In this document: positions 29,359 to 39,816 of the stretch, piece after piece
Layout of the letters: each line of letters starts with the position of its first letter
Numbering within the stretch: the stretch's first letter is position 1
DNA from: Didymella arachidicola
Taxonomy: Eukaryota; Ascomycota; Dothideomycetes; Pleosporales; Didymellaceae
DNA: 64,000 nucleotides
Assembly: GCA_016630955.3 (NCBI GenBank)
Contig: CM049991.1
Coordinates: 1,302,001-1,366,000, forward strand
Direction of reading: 5' to 3'
Notes under the pieces: model-generated
Databases searched by the model: none
What the model saw: only the letters and a program-made list of their open reading frames with translations
Told to the model about the DNA's origin: nothing
Translations under genes and position numbers: made by a program

Positions 29359-30909
29359 ATGTCAGACTCAGCAATTGCACAGCTCCAAGCAACCGCTCTC
29401 ACAGCGCGGTGCCACAACTCATTCTTCCGTCAGAAGCAGCTCAAGTCGCTGCACGAAGCATTGCGACAGGACAGTAATACTATCAAAGACGCAATAAAGT
29501 CAGACACTCGAGTTTCCGAACAGGAAGCAACAGCCGAAGTTGCGCTTTCTTTGGACCTTGTGAAGGAGCATTATGCCTCAATCAAGTCGGCGGAAGAGCT
29601 AGAAAAAGAGTACCAGCTGTCGAAAGGCAAAGATGCACAAGATCAGACGAAGCCATGGGGTGTTGTGTATATCGAACCGCAGCAAAACCACACGCCTTTG
29701 TTCTCGATCACCACAGCACTGAGCGCGGCGCTGGCTGCTGGGAATTGCGTAATTTTGAAGGTGAGCACTGACAAAGCGCAGCAAAGATTATTATGTACTG
29801 ATATCGCACAGCTCGACAACAATCTCCGCGCTCTTCCTTCGCTGCTTCGTAGTATTCTCTCACAAGCCCTCGAGCCGGACACTTTCGTCCTCGTGTCATC
29901 CTCACCGTCAGATGATGCGCTAGCAACATGCTTGCAAGTGCTCCAAGAGACCCATGTCCAACAGCCGACATACAATCGACTTGCTTCGCCGCAGAGCAAG
30001 ACCATTGCCATCGTCGACCGCACGGCTGATCTCGTCTCTGCGGCTGAGCAGCTAGTCACAGCGCGCTTTGCTTTTGGCGGTAATTCGCCATACGCGCCTG
30101 ATCTGGTCTTCGTGAATGAATATGTGAAGAAAGACTTCCTCGAGCATGTTCTCAAGTTCGCGATTCCGTATCTCGCTTCTTCGGAAGAAAGTGTCTCAAA
30201 TGGCGCGCTCAAGTCACCGTCTGCAGGTGGACAGAAACTGGGCTCAAAGACGACCACAGAAGCCCTGAGATTGGTGGAGAACAACAAGGCATGGCAAGCG
30301 AGCGTAGTGACACAAGGCTCCAAAGGTGCTATCGTCGATCTGTCGAATCTTTCTACACTCCCAGCCAAGTCGAGTTCACCTCTCCTTGCAGTCTCAGCTA
30401 TCACATCGCTCGAGCTCGCCATTAGCCTTATTGACGAGGACAGCGAGTCGACATCTGGTCTGCTTGCAGGGTATTACTTCGGTACACCGTTAACTGGCAA
30501 GTACCTCAGCCAATCCATCAAGGCAGATGCTTCATTCGTGAACCACGTCCCATACCGTCTCCTTCTGGGGCCGGCAGCTCCAGCATACCATCCCATCGAC
30601 ATCGATGCACGCTACACCAAAGCGCAATTCACGCGCCCATCGCCGGCTTTCATCACAGCAGCAAGCTCACAGGCTGCGCTTGTAAAGGTGCTCAGCGGCA
30701 AGGACGCGAGGAAAGCTTCAGCCGAGGCGCTGAGCAAGGCCACGCTGGAGATCAAGGAGAAGAAGCGGGCCACATGGATAGCGATTGGGTTCTTCGAGCA
30801 GGGCATCCTGATAGGTTTGGGCTTATACGGCATTCCGTTGTTGACGTGTATCGGTACTGGGTTGTTCTTCGGTGTACGAGCTGGGCTGAGGCAGTTCTCC
30901 ATCATCTAG
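29359..30909 (+). CDS. Aldehyde dehydrogenase-like protein lacking the catalytic Cys
   Basis: Exons 29359-29760 and 29812-30909 give 499 residues. The 51-bp intron (GTGAGC, TACTGAT, GCACAG) is in frame but breaks the family pattern if kept; splicing gives AGNCVILK-LDNN. The fold resembles class 3 aldehyde dehydrogenases, with the cofactor segment PWGVVYIEPQ. Where active enzymes have GQxCxAPD, this one has GGNSPYAPDLVF, so the nucleophilic Cys is absent. Hydrophobic stretches at the C-terminus (FFEQGILIGLGLYGIPLLT, GTGLFFGV) suggest membrane anchoring, as in fatty aldehyde dehydrogenases. It may be a non-catalytic or altered enzyme. It lies at the right edge of the putative cluster. Confidence 0.78.
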   Translation: MSDSAIAQLQATALTARCHNSFFRQKQLKSLHEALRQDSNTIKDAIKSDTRVSEQEATAEVALSLDLVKEHYASIKSAEELEKEYQLSKGKDAQDQTKPWGVVYIEPQQNHTPLFSITTALSAALAAGNCVILKVSTDKAQQRLLCTDIAQLDNNLRALPSLLRSILSQALEPDTFVLVSSSPSDDALATCLQVLQETHVQQPTYNRLASPQSKTIAIVDRTADLVSAAEQLVTARFAFGGNSPYAPDLVFVNEYVKKDFLEHVLKFAIPYLASSEESVSNGALKSPSAGGQKLGSKTTTEALRLVENNKAWQASVVTQGSKGAIVDLSNLSTLPAKSSSPLLAVSAITSLELAISLIDEDSESTSGLLAGYYFGTPLTGKYLSQSIKADASFVNHVPYRLLLGPAAPAYHPIDIDARYTKAQFTRPSPAFITAASSQAALVKVLSGKDARKASAEALSKATLEIKEKKRATWIAIGFFEQGILIGLGLYGIPLLTCIGTGLFFGVRAGLRQFSII

Positions 30910-31496
30910 AGCATTTTGTCTGTTTGGACGTAGCGCAATATAACGTTATTCCTTCCTTGGATATGTGTGCATTCAGGCTGCAAGATTGGAAAGTGACTGT
31001 CATCGAGACGGTAATTTCAGAGAGGCCAGTGACAGTTTCTTCAGGCATGGAACTCAATTGAGAGTGCGCAGAGGCAGCCCGGGAGCTTCGGATTTTGAAA
31101 AAAAGATCCCGTTTTATGATTGGATTATTAGTCAGCATATGCTGAGTTGATCGAGCCTACCGAGGATGCTTGGGATGTAACTGGCCCGATCCAACGAACA
31201 GAGAACGCTGACTGTCGAGAACACAGCCATTTCCGGGTTTCGAGTGGTCGAATATCTTGCCAGCCAAGCTGTCTTTTTAGCTATTGGTTGTCGAGACGCG
31301 GGGCTGAGTCAAACGTCTGGATATTGCTACAGATTCAGAGCCAGATGCCCTCACATGCAATGTTCTGCACACCGAGTCTCTATCTTCGTAATGATACAAG
31401 CTGTCTTACAACGCCAGAGCCATGAGTGGTACCGGCATATGCCTCCCTGCGCCCAAATTGTTCATACAATGGTGAACCTCTCCCAACCTCCCCTCT
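30910..31496. other. Intergenic region between convergent genes
   Basis: 587 bp with the 3' ends of the aldehyde-dehydrogenase-like and uS8m genes. No gene or structure seen. Confidence 0.55.
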
Positions 31497-32093
31497 CTAC
31501 CACACCCTGCACAGCGCCATTCCACCCAGCTGCCTCTCCACACACTCGCGCGCTTCCAATATGCCTCGGTCTGTGGTAAGGAACATGCATTCTCCAGGAT
31601 GCGTCAGGCCCTTGACGTAGCTCGACTCTCGTGTCCGTGTAATCTTGCCCAGATCCTGTGATGTAAGCCATATCCGTCGTGTAGGCTTGGAAATGAGCTT
31701 CATGTTCTTCAATACCGGCTCGTTGTTCCAGTACTTCAGGCCGAGCCAGAGCCTTCGCCTCGCAGGGTTCTGGGGAACGCTGACGTGCTCGAGCTTCTCC
31801 CTGCCCAGGTCTGCCGACTTGTGCTTGCCATGGATGTTGAAGGCTTGCCATGGCTCAGCCTGGAGTTTCTGCGCCAGGTGTTCCAGATCCTCTGGATCAG
31901 GCTGTGTTTGCTGGAGAAATGGCTTAGGTGGTGAGACGCCGCCGAGGGTTACGGAGGAGAGGAATCCTTCGCGCTGCAATCCGAGAACAAGGTTGACGTG
32001 CATCTTTGAGACGGGAATCGATGTGAGACCAAGGCGAGCTTTCGAGGCATTTTGCAGGTGTGAGCACACGTGTGCAAGGTTGACGAGCGACAT
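31497..32093 (-). CDS. MRPS8: Mitochondrial small ribosomal subunit protein uS8m
   Basis: Single exon, 198 residues from the ATG at 32093 (MSLVNLAHVCSHLQNASKAR). uS8 features include the N-terminal domain with SKMHVNLVLGLQREGFLSSV and the C-terminal KPTRRIWL, YVKGLTHPGECMFLTTDRGILEA and the closing GGMALCRVW. The frame extends further upstream but without family similarity, so I use this start. The protein binds 12S-type rRNA in the platform region of the mitochondrial small subunit. Confidence 0.92.
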   Translation of the reverse strand: MSLVNLAHVCSHLQNASKARLGLTSIPVSKMHVNLVLGLQREGFLSSVTLGGVSPPKPFLQQTQPDPEDLEHLAQKLQAEPWQAFNIHGKHKSADLGREKLEHVSVPQNPARRRLWLGLKYWNNEPVLKNMKLISKPTRRIWLTSQDLGKITRTRESSYVKGLTHPGECMFLTTDRGILEARECVERQLGGMALCRVW

Positions 32094-32594
32094 GTTGCCG
32101 GTGTTGATGCAGTGTTGGCCCTCGAGGGGCTGCGGCGAGAGTGGTGGAGCTACGCCGGTCGCAGCAGATATCCAGCAGCCGTTGCGCGTTCGAAAAGACG
32201 AATTGTTGGCGATGCAAGCGGTGCGTGGTGCTGCAATTGCGCGTGCTATCGGCGATGGCTGCTGTCGTAAACTTTTCGAAGTCGCGCCTCCGCCGGAGGA
32301 GCCACATGAGCCACACAAGGCCCATGCGCAACCTCCACTGCAGCGCTCGCGCTTGCCAGGGCTCTAAGAACGCGGGCGCTTCGAGGGCCAATACCGCCCT
32401 CGTCCTCACAACGGCTCCAGCATCCTAGCGTGCCCAGATGGCTATGCTTAGAGCTTCTATATATTCCTTGATCTCCTGTCGTGACACTTGCGTGCTACAT
32501 TTCTTTCTGAAATCTTGCAGCCTTGTGCATGTGTGACACCTTGCATTACTAAATTCTGAGAGAGCTGACAGCTTCCAACTCATACATCAGCATA
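32094..32594. promoter_or_regulatory. Divergent promoter region, uS8m / Pro-Gln-rich protein
   Basis: 501 bp between two divergent ATGs; GC-rich near the ribosomal gene and AT-richer near the other. No specific site is recognised. Confidence 0.45.
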
Positions 32595-34141
32595 ATGCCT
32601 CCACAGCAGGGCGAGGTGTCTTTGACCACGCTGTAGGTTGATCGGGCAGACAAGATATCGAGTTGAAGCTAACATGACTGCAGCTTTGCAGATGTCCACT
32701 ATTACTTCTCGCCGCCTACCTACCAACCCCCGCATCACCGCTTTGACAAGAGCTCCTATGTTTACCTTTACCATGATCCTATGCGCCAGAGCGGGCGTGT
32801 AGAGGTCGCCAACAATGCTGGCACTCCACTTCAAGATGCGGTCGCTGGTCGTGAGTGCTCACTGGAAGCAGCCTACAATGAGGGCCCGGGCTGACCTATT
32901 CTACCTCAGAGCTGGAATCAGTCAGGGTTGAACAAACCTACAAGCACCCGTGCTTGTTCACATTGACAATGGATGCATTTCGTGGTCAGCATGGCAGTCC
33001 AGCTGCTTCGCCTCAGCAAGACCTATCTCAATGGCACCTTCCTGCAGCAGATCCAAACAACCAGGGCAAATACATGTACAAGCTGCATACAATTGACATC
33101 TACCTCTGGACACACAGCGATGCCAGCATGTTTTTGGACTCTCTACGACGCGTCCTGCAGCCACAACAGCTTCAGATCATCACAGATCCGAATGCGATAT
33201 CGCCAACCTCGCAGCATCACGAGCACAAAAACGACACAATGAGCCCGGTCATTGCGAACCTGGAAAGAGTCGCGATCTCGCACCAGAGTCGCACTCCCAG
33301 CGTTAGCTCCATGCAAGCTTTTCCCGGTCCTCCACAAGCTGCTTTCCCTGGTCCTCCTGGTCGTACATCTACCACAAGTCCTGCGGAAGCCACTCCAAGC
33401 TACGCACCTATGGCCGCCTATAATCCTGCTGCACCCGCTGCACCAGAGCCCATAGCCCACCGTGAGAAGACTCCACCTCCTCTAGATGCTGCTGAAGGAA
33501 CAGGTCTGATTAGTGCAGCCGTGCATGACTCGCAGCCCCAGCAGTATAGCAATCCCCTGCAGACCTCTTTCACACCTCAACAGACCCCAGGACCATACAT
33601 ACCTGGTCCTCCTGCGTCCGGTCAGGGCTTCAGTGGTCCACCAGGCGTGCAACGTACCAACACAGCAGGGTCCATGCCTCCTCCGCCGCAGAGCCCCCCT
33701 TCGTTCGCAGGGCCACCTCAGAGCCCGCCGTCATTTGCAGGCCCGCCGCAGTCTGCGCCACCAGCGGAAGCTTATAGTCAAGCTCCACAGCAGCCAGGTG
33801 TACAGCGACAATCGTCGATACCAATTCAACAGTATGCGGGCTACAATAGCTCGCCTGCTTACTCTACGGGACCACAGTCCCCTGGTCTGCCACCACCAGC
33901 GCCCAACACACCACAGCATTATCTAGGGTACGGACAGCATCAGTACGAGGGCACGGCCCAGCAAACTCCAGGAGCGAATCCTGCCGACCTGCACAAGCAG
34001 TTCTACCGTCCTACTGAACAGGAAGCTGGTGTCGTAGACCACCACACGCCGCACACGCCCAACTCGAACATGGGCAAGAGAGTAGTGAAGGTCGAGAAGG
34101 GCGTCGGTCGATTCCTGAAAAAGCTAGACAGTAAGTGGTGA
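32595..34141 (+). CDS. Conserved fungal protein with Pro/Gln-rich C-terminus, function unknown
   Basis: Exons 32595-32632, 32684-32850 and 32910-34141 (introns 51 and 59 bp) encode 478 residues. The N-terminal 160 residues look folded (FADVHYYFSPPTYQPPHHRF, YKLHTIDIYLWTHSDASMF, DSLRRVLQPQQLQI) and, from memory, resemble a conserved but uncharacterised filamentous-fungal protein. Residues 190-440 are Pro/Gln/Ser-rich with imperfect GPPQSPPSFA repeats. The basic end is KVEKGVGRFLKKLDSKW. There is no signal peptide. A GTAAGT-like sequence overlaps the last codons, so a further small 3' exon cannot be excluded. Confidence 0.8.
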
Positions 34142-34922
34142 GCGTTGCAGCAACATGGTGCGATTTAGCCAGCAAGCGATCTTCGAGCATATACCCACTC
34201 ATTCGTTCAGTTCCAAAATTCGCGAAAGCTACATAGTACATTTTCATGTCCAGGAAACATGATGACCCGCGATGTGAGATTGATCAGCGCTTGGGTGCCA
34301 ATCAAACGACCACGCTAGTATGCGGAAGGCGGGCTGGCGTGGCCCCCAGAATAGCAGCAGGTTTTGGGAGATGACATGTGCATGTCGCCTTTGTGCTGCT
34401 AATGTGAGCGATCGAGGGCTCACAGGAATGGAGCATTGAACTGTGTACGAATATGTACGAATACAAACACAACAGATGCTGCACTCTGAATGTACGGTCA
34501 CCGAGTTGCTTTGAAGCCGGGGTGCCGTAGTCCATGTTGCACCGCCTCCCAGCCACAGCTCGGTCGATCCGCCATCAGCCCTGCAGCTGCATGCTGCCCT
34601 CAGCCTGCGCCAAGGCATCGTCTAGGCTGAGCTGCGCCTGGATGTTGCTCACAGCTCCTCCTCATCCCACATTCTACGTACTTCTGCTCGCTGCCGCACC
34701 TTGGAGCGCAACTGCATTATCCTGCACGTCCGTTCGGGTGTCCCAGTGAATCGATTTGACACCTGCTAGCGTGTCTCAACGCCGAGGAACCAGCGTTGAG
34801 AGCTCCACTTACTCCCGGCGTTGATCTCATTTTCCAACCAATTTCCGTGTCGAGATTTGGTTGAAGGGTGTTCTTGACAGTTGACACGACCTGTCACCTA
34901 CCGCAGGGCAGTCGCGTGTACA
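34142..34922. other. Intergenic region with an AACGC inverted repeat
   Basis: 781 bp. It has CTCAACGC at about 34776-34783, its inverse GCGTTGAG at 34793-34800, and a third copy GGCGTTGA near 34817, upstream of the membrane-protein gene. No gene seen. Confidence 0.5.
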
Positions 34923-36281
34923 ATGCGGTTACCTACATTAGAAGCGAGGGCAGGTGCCCTCGAGCGCCGCCTGGACAAACAAAACAAGAGCTACCTTGTC
35001 GTACGTCAGCACCCCGCCAGAGCGCACGCCGCACATGTTGTTGGATAGCACGTGTCCTAACACATTGTGCAGATAGCACTCATTGTCGTAGCAGTGTTCG
35101 CGATCCTCGTCACCACATATCTCGCTACCCTGCGCTTCCGACGGCCCTTCTCCGTGTTACGCAAGACAGGCAAATCAACGAAGGACAGCAAGCTACCGTC
35201 GTTGTTCTCGTTCAAGAAGCTGTTCGGGAGGAGTCGTCATGCTTACTCGAATTCGCTGCAAGACACGGAATACCGCGGCCCCAGCGTCAGCGACAGCACC
35301 CGCGACCGCGAGATGAGTGGGGCGAACGAAGCCGAGAGGCAAGCAGGAACCGCAGGAGTAGACCGAAATACATCTGTGCGCAGCGTCATGACTTTGCCAG
35401 CATACTCGAGGTCGGTGCGCGAGAACGAGCGGGTGCTGGGGCGTGAAGGCGAGAGAGCAGGCATGGACAACGTCGTCGAGCTACCGGAGACGGCCGAAGC
35501 CGAGGAGTTGCAGCGCAACGAGGAGATGGAGTCGCTCTACCAGATCCGTCTGGCACGGCGAGCGGAAGCAGCGGAACGTGAAGCAAGACGGCAGGCAAGG
35601 AGAGACGCCCGCGCGAGAGGGGACAACATCGCTCTTGCAGAGATCCGCCGCCGAGCTGAAGAAGCCGCCGACCTGTCTGTCTCCCAAATGCTCATTGCCG
35701 AGCACCAGCACCGCAACCGCGACCGACGAGTGTCTTCTGTAGCATACGGAGACCTGGGCGTGGCACGACACGATGGCACCCGAGTGCGCGCAAACTCGCA
35801 CGACAGCGACAATCGCCCATTGCTTGACAGCGCGGCGTCCATTTCAGGCATCAGCGGCCGTTCAAGGGGTCTCACCAATCAGTCTACGAACACGCTCGAC
35901 ACACATCACCGTGGCTTGTCGGTCACATCCATCGCCCGGTCATCCGTCGATTCGCGCGCCTCAAATGAGTTTGACTTTCCACAAGCCGTGCAGAGTCGAT
36001 CAAACTCGAGTAACGATATCGCTGACAACGGCCTCCGGACCGTGCCCAGCGCTCAGGATAGGAGTCGGAGTGCAAGCAGGAGTAGAGGCGCAACGCCAAG
36101 TCCAGAAGTGCCGGCTGAGGAGGCGCCAGCGTACGAAGATCCCCCAGATTACACGAGTCCCGTCGAACGAAGAGCGCCGCAGTTACCACGCCTGCCTACC
36201 CTTGAGAGGCTGCCCAGCATACGAGTGGTGACCACGGAGCCAACACCGATCGATCCAAACCCACCCAGCTCGTTCAGATGA
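34923..36281 (+). CDS. Single-pass membrane protein with PPxY motif, function unknown
   Basis: Exons 34923-35000 and 35073-36281 join across a 72-bp intron (GTACGT donor, CCTAACAC branch region) to give 428 residues. The join completes one transmembrane helix, YLVIALIVVAVFAILVTTYL, near residues 25-44. Positive residues just after it suggest an N-out orientation. The rest is a long, polar, probably cytosolic tail with an Arg/Glu/Ala-rich helix (RLARRAEAAEREARRQARRD) and Ser-rich disorder. Near the end are APAY and EDPPDYT; the latter is a PPxY motif of the sort bound by Rsp5/Nedd4 WW domains. I do not recognise the family. A ubiquitin-ligase adaptor or client role is possible. Confidence 0.75.
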
Positions 36282-37108
36282 TGCACTATTTCCTGAAATC
36301 TACACGCCATTTAGCCCTTCAGCGTCACACCATTTGATCATTTAGCGGTACATATTACAATCACCTTGGGTAGACCGACAGACGAGATTACGATAGCATA
36401 GCGAGAGATTGATGCAGCAGCGACTGCCTGCTTGGATATCAGCGGCGCATTGGGACGCATGTGTCGACATGTACTAGGTGCCAGCCGGCAGTTGGACAGC
36501 CGGTAATTAGACAGGACATAGGCGTCTAATACCATCATGACTACATTTGCACGCACATGCCGAAAATGCCAGTTGTGCCCGAAATTGTCTCACCAGCTCG
36601 CTCGAGATCACGCACGCAAAGCCCAGAAGCAATCCCGACCCGATGCGGCTCTCAGGCTCGTGCATGCTCAGTACACGAACCTGCAGTCTGCGCTTCGACG
36701 ACAATTCTGCTTTTTCCCACGGAGCTCAAGCTGGTCGTTGTACAGGATGCGCTTGATGTCGTGGGCGCAAGTTCTGTGGCTGTGAAATAAAGGGAGAGAC
36801 CTTGTCTTGGTAGTCTGATGTATATTTGTCACGGCGGGGTTCTGTGTGTGGGTGCGTATGGTGCGCGTTGTTTTCCGCGAGGAGGTGGAGATGCGTGGTG
36901 ATGAATGTTGAGGAATGTCTAGAGCAGACACACTGTATCCGCGCTTGGATTGCGTGGACATGTTTCCGTTGCGAGTATTTGGTGGTTGGACGGGGAGATT
37001 GCAACTATTAGATCAACTTGCAAGCAGCAGATGAAGCAGTCTTGAATACAACGAAAAAGAATACATTCACAGCTCTATGACTACATTACAAAAGCGCTCA
37101 CAACGCGT
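36282..37108. other. Intergenic region between convergent genes
   Basis: 827 bp holding the 3' ends of the membrane-protein and Mic60 genes. A short direct repeat (GCCAGCCGGCAGTTGGACAG vicinity, with a second AGCCGG near 36497) is visible, but no gene. Confidence 0.5.
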
Positions 37109-39073
37109 CTAGTCGATCAGCAAACTGTTCAGCCTCGCTTCTGTAGCAATAACATCCAGCGCCTGCCTGACCTCGAGCACTCTCCTGCACTCGCTCAGCC
37201 AGTCCTTGCTCAGCACCTTGGCCCATCCCTGCAGGCCGTTCATCTCGCGTGCAGCGGCGTCAAGGTCGCCCTCCTCGAGCAGGATCTCGGTGCGCGCAAG
37301 CACAGCCTCGACGTCGCCGCCGACTGCTAGCCCGGACTTCTTGAACAGGACCTTGGACATGGCGAGCGAGGCGAGGTGAGACGCGACACCGGCGTCTTCG
37401 GGGAGGAGCGCGGCTTTCCTGACTTCGGATGCGACGCGGCGGAAGCGGTCGATCAGGAGGGCGGAGCTGGGGATGCCGCGCTGGTAGGCGGTGGGGTTGA
37501 TGCTGGAGATGGCGGCGCTGACGACTGGGTCGTCGGCGGCGATCTCCTTGAGGGCTGCGAGCTCGGTGACGAAGGGCTTGGGGACGACCTGTGTCTCCAG
37601 AGCAGACTTGACGGCCTCGACGGCAACAACGAGGTGCTGAGTCTTGAGGTTGGCGTCAACGACCGAGTTCCACTCAGCGGTAAGCTTCTCAAGCTCATGG
37701 ACCGAGTTGGAGAGGTCGTTGAGCTTGCCCAGACGGCCATCACGCTCGGCCTCGACGCGGTCGCGGACGGTCTGGGTGAAGTTCTTCTGGAGGTGGATGC
37801 TCTGCTCGAGAAGCTCGTTCTTGAGCTTGGCCTCGTAAACCTTGTGGGCAGCCTCGAGCTCGGACTTGACCTTGCTCTTGTAGGCCTGGTGGAGGCGCTC
37901 ACGCTCGTTCTCGTACTCCTCCTTCCAGTGTGTCTCCTGCTCCTGCATCTGATGGTCGAGGCGTTTGACGAGCTCCTTGGCGGCCTCGTCGAACTCGGCG
38001 TGGGCAGCCTTGACCTTGTCCTCGGACTCCTTCTTCAGGCCGTCCTTCAGCAGGTTGATGTCAGACACAACCTTGGCGAGCTTAGACTTGGCCTTGTCCA
38101 GAGCCGAGTTGTACTTTCCATCGTGTGTCTTGTCGGCGTTGACTACTGTGATGAGGTCGTTGACGATCTTGACGACGTCCTGGACGACAGGCTCGCTCGC
38201 CGAGGGCACGCTTAGGTGGTCGATCTGAGAGACGGGCTTGGACGGGGCATCGAGGACGACGGTCGTGGGCTCGGCCTTTGTCGTCGCAGGCTTCTCCCGC
38301 TGCTCGTCGACCTTCTTCGACTCCTGAACGTTCGTGGGCGCAGTGTGCTGGTTGGAGCCGACCCTGGGCTGCTCGTCCGTCTTGGCCTTGGGGTTGTTGT
38401 CGCTGACGGCGCTCGTGTGGGGGTCCTCGGCGATGCGCGAGGTCAGGCCGCTCCTGCTGGGGATGGTGACCTTGTTCTCGCCGGAGATCTGCTGGTGGAG
38501 CTTGGGCTGGTCGCGGCTGGCAGGGAAGCGGCGCTTGAACTCGCGCTCCTCGAAGTAGGCGACCGAGTCCTCGCCGAAGGGGACGTACTCGGTGAAGAAG
38601 TCGTGGAAGTTGTCGCTGACCAGCGAGTAGTAGACGCCGCCCGCGTAGCCGAGGCCGGAGAGGATGGTGAGCCACAGCAAGAAGCGGCGGAACCTGCGCT
38701 TCTTGGGCTTGGGCCTGGGCTGGACGGGGTCGGGGGCGACGCTCGCGGTGCCGGGGCCCGTCGGCGGCGTGGTCGCGGGCTGGACGACGGGGGCAGCGCG
38801 CGATGCGGTGCTGGCCGCGCTGTTGACGACGGTCGTCGCGGGCGCAGGCGGGGCGCGAGGGACGTCGGAGGGCGGGATGGTCGCTTGCTGGACCGATGGC
38901 GGGCTCGCTGGGCCGCCTGAGGGCTCGACGACAGGCGCCGGGTTGGGGACGGCCGTCTGGTCCAGCTTTTTGTCGTCGGCGTACCAGCGCTGGGCGGCGC
39001 GCCATTGCGGGCGGGCGGCGCGTGCCAATGGCCGGGCAGCAGGACGGGCCGCGAGGATCGAAGCGCGCAGCAT
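37109..39073 (-). CDS. MIC60: MICOS subunit Mic60 (mitofilin)
   Basis: Single exon, 654 residues from the ATG at 39073; the longer frame to 39511 is upstream read-through. An Arg/Ala-rich mitochondrial presequence (MLRASILAARPAARPLARAA) leads to a Pro-rich linker and one transmembrane helix near residues 128-150 (FLLWLTILSGLGYAGGVYYS). A long coiled coil (about 290-470) and the C-terminal mitofilin signature region (AALLPEDAGVASHLASLAMSKVLFKK vicinity) follow. Mic60 spans the inner membrane, faces the intermembrane space, and forms crista junctions with contact to the outer membrane. Confidence 0.93.
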   Translation of the reverse strand: MLRASILAARPAARPLARAARPQWRAAQRWYADDKKLDQTAVPNPAPVVEPSGGPASPPSVQQATIPPSDVPRAPPAPATTVVNSAASTASRAAPVVQPATTPPTGPGTASVAPDPVQPRPKPKKRRFRRFLLWLTILSGLGYAGGVYYSLVSDNFHDFFTEYVPFGEDSVAYFEEREFKRRFPASRDQPKLHQQISGENKVTIPSRSGLTSRIAEDPHTSAVSDNNPKAKTDEQPRVGSNQHTAPTNVQESKKVDEQREKPATTKAEPTTVVLDAPSKPVSQIDHLSVPSASEPVVQDVVKIVNDLITVVNADKTHDGKYNSALDKAKSKLAKVVSDINLLKDGLKKESEDKVKAAHAEFDEAAKELVKRLDHQMQEQETHWKEEYENERERLHQAYKSKVKSELEAAHKVYEAKLKNELLEQSIHLQKNFTQTVRDRVEAERDGRLGKLNDLSNSVHELEKLTAEWNSVVDANLKTQHLVVAVEAVKSALETQVVPKPFVTELAALKEIAADDPVVSAAISSINPTAYQRGIPSSALLIDRFRRVASEVRKAALLPEDAGVASHLASLAMSKVLFKKSGLAVGGDVEAVLARTEILLEEGDLDAAAREMNGLQGWAKVLSKDWLSECRRVLEVRQALDVIATEARLNSLLID

Positions 39074-39816
39074 GCTGGACGGCCTCCGGATGGCGGGGAT
39101 GGGGGGGGAGAAATGGGGGCGGCGGAGGTGGTGGTCGCGGTGCAGCAAAGAGCTCGCACACGAACGGACGTCAGAAAGGGTGGCCCGGGCGCCGGCGGGC
39201 TCGCAGCTCCGCACCACCACGCGAGCACTGTCAGACTGTCTCTCCTTCACATGCGTCCGCTCCGGCTGCTGCTCCACAGGGGGGCGCAACATCCAGCCTC
39301 CCCAACGCTTCCAGCGTGGACGCATTCGTGACCTTCTGACTGCCACCTGTGCGACCGCTGCCGGCCCTCCGTACGCTCCACGTCGCGCGCAGGTCTCGGA
39401 ATGTCGTCCGCATGCGGAGTCAGCAGCGCGGCCACCGAGTGTCGCTGTGTGCTGGCGTCTCCTTATAGTCAGCCCATGTCCAAGTTCTCTGTCCTCGCTC
39501 CGCTCTGACATTTGTCTTATTCGCCCAAGGCTCCGCCACCTGCCATCTGTGCGACGTCATACCGTGACTGACTGTTGCTACCCGTATAGGCTGCCACATT
39601 TGCACCTGCCACGGTCGTTCCATGCTCGACTTCACCTCGATCTATTCTGGCAGCCCCACAGTAAACTTTTCCCATGAGCAACCTTTGTAAACACATCCTC
39701 TTTGCTGCGCAGCTTTACCCGTCGCACCTGCTTGCCCAGAATCTGTCGTCGACAATCTTGCGCTGGTCTTACCACATTCCACACGGCCAAGTCCAACCTT
39801 CCTCAACCTCGCAAAC
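39074..39816. promoter_or_regulatory. Divergent promoter region, Mic60 / hypothetical
   Basis: 743 bp between the ATG of Mic60 and that of the 188-residue hypothetical gene. It is GC-rich close to Mic60 and includes a G-run at 39105-39112. No recognised element. Confidence 0.4.

Noticed and set aside
37376..38920. Long + strand frames opposite Mic60
   Set aside because: Shadows of the Mic60 coiled-coil codons; Leu/Gly/Asp-rich translation with no domain.
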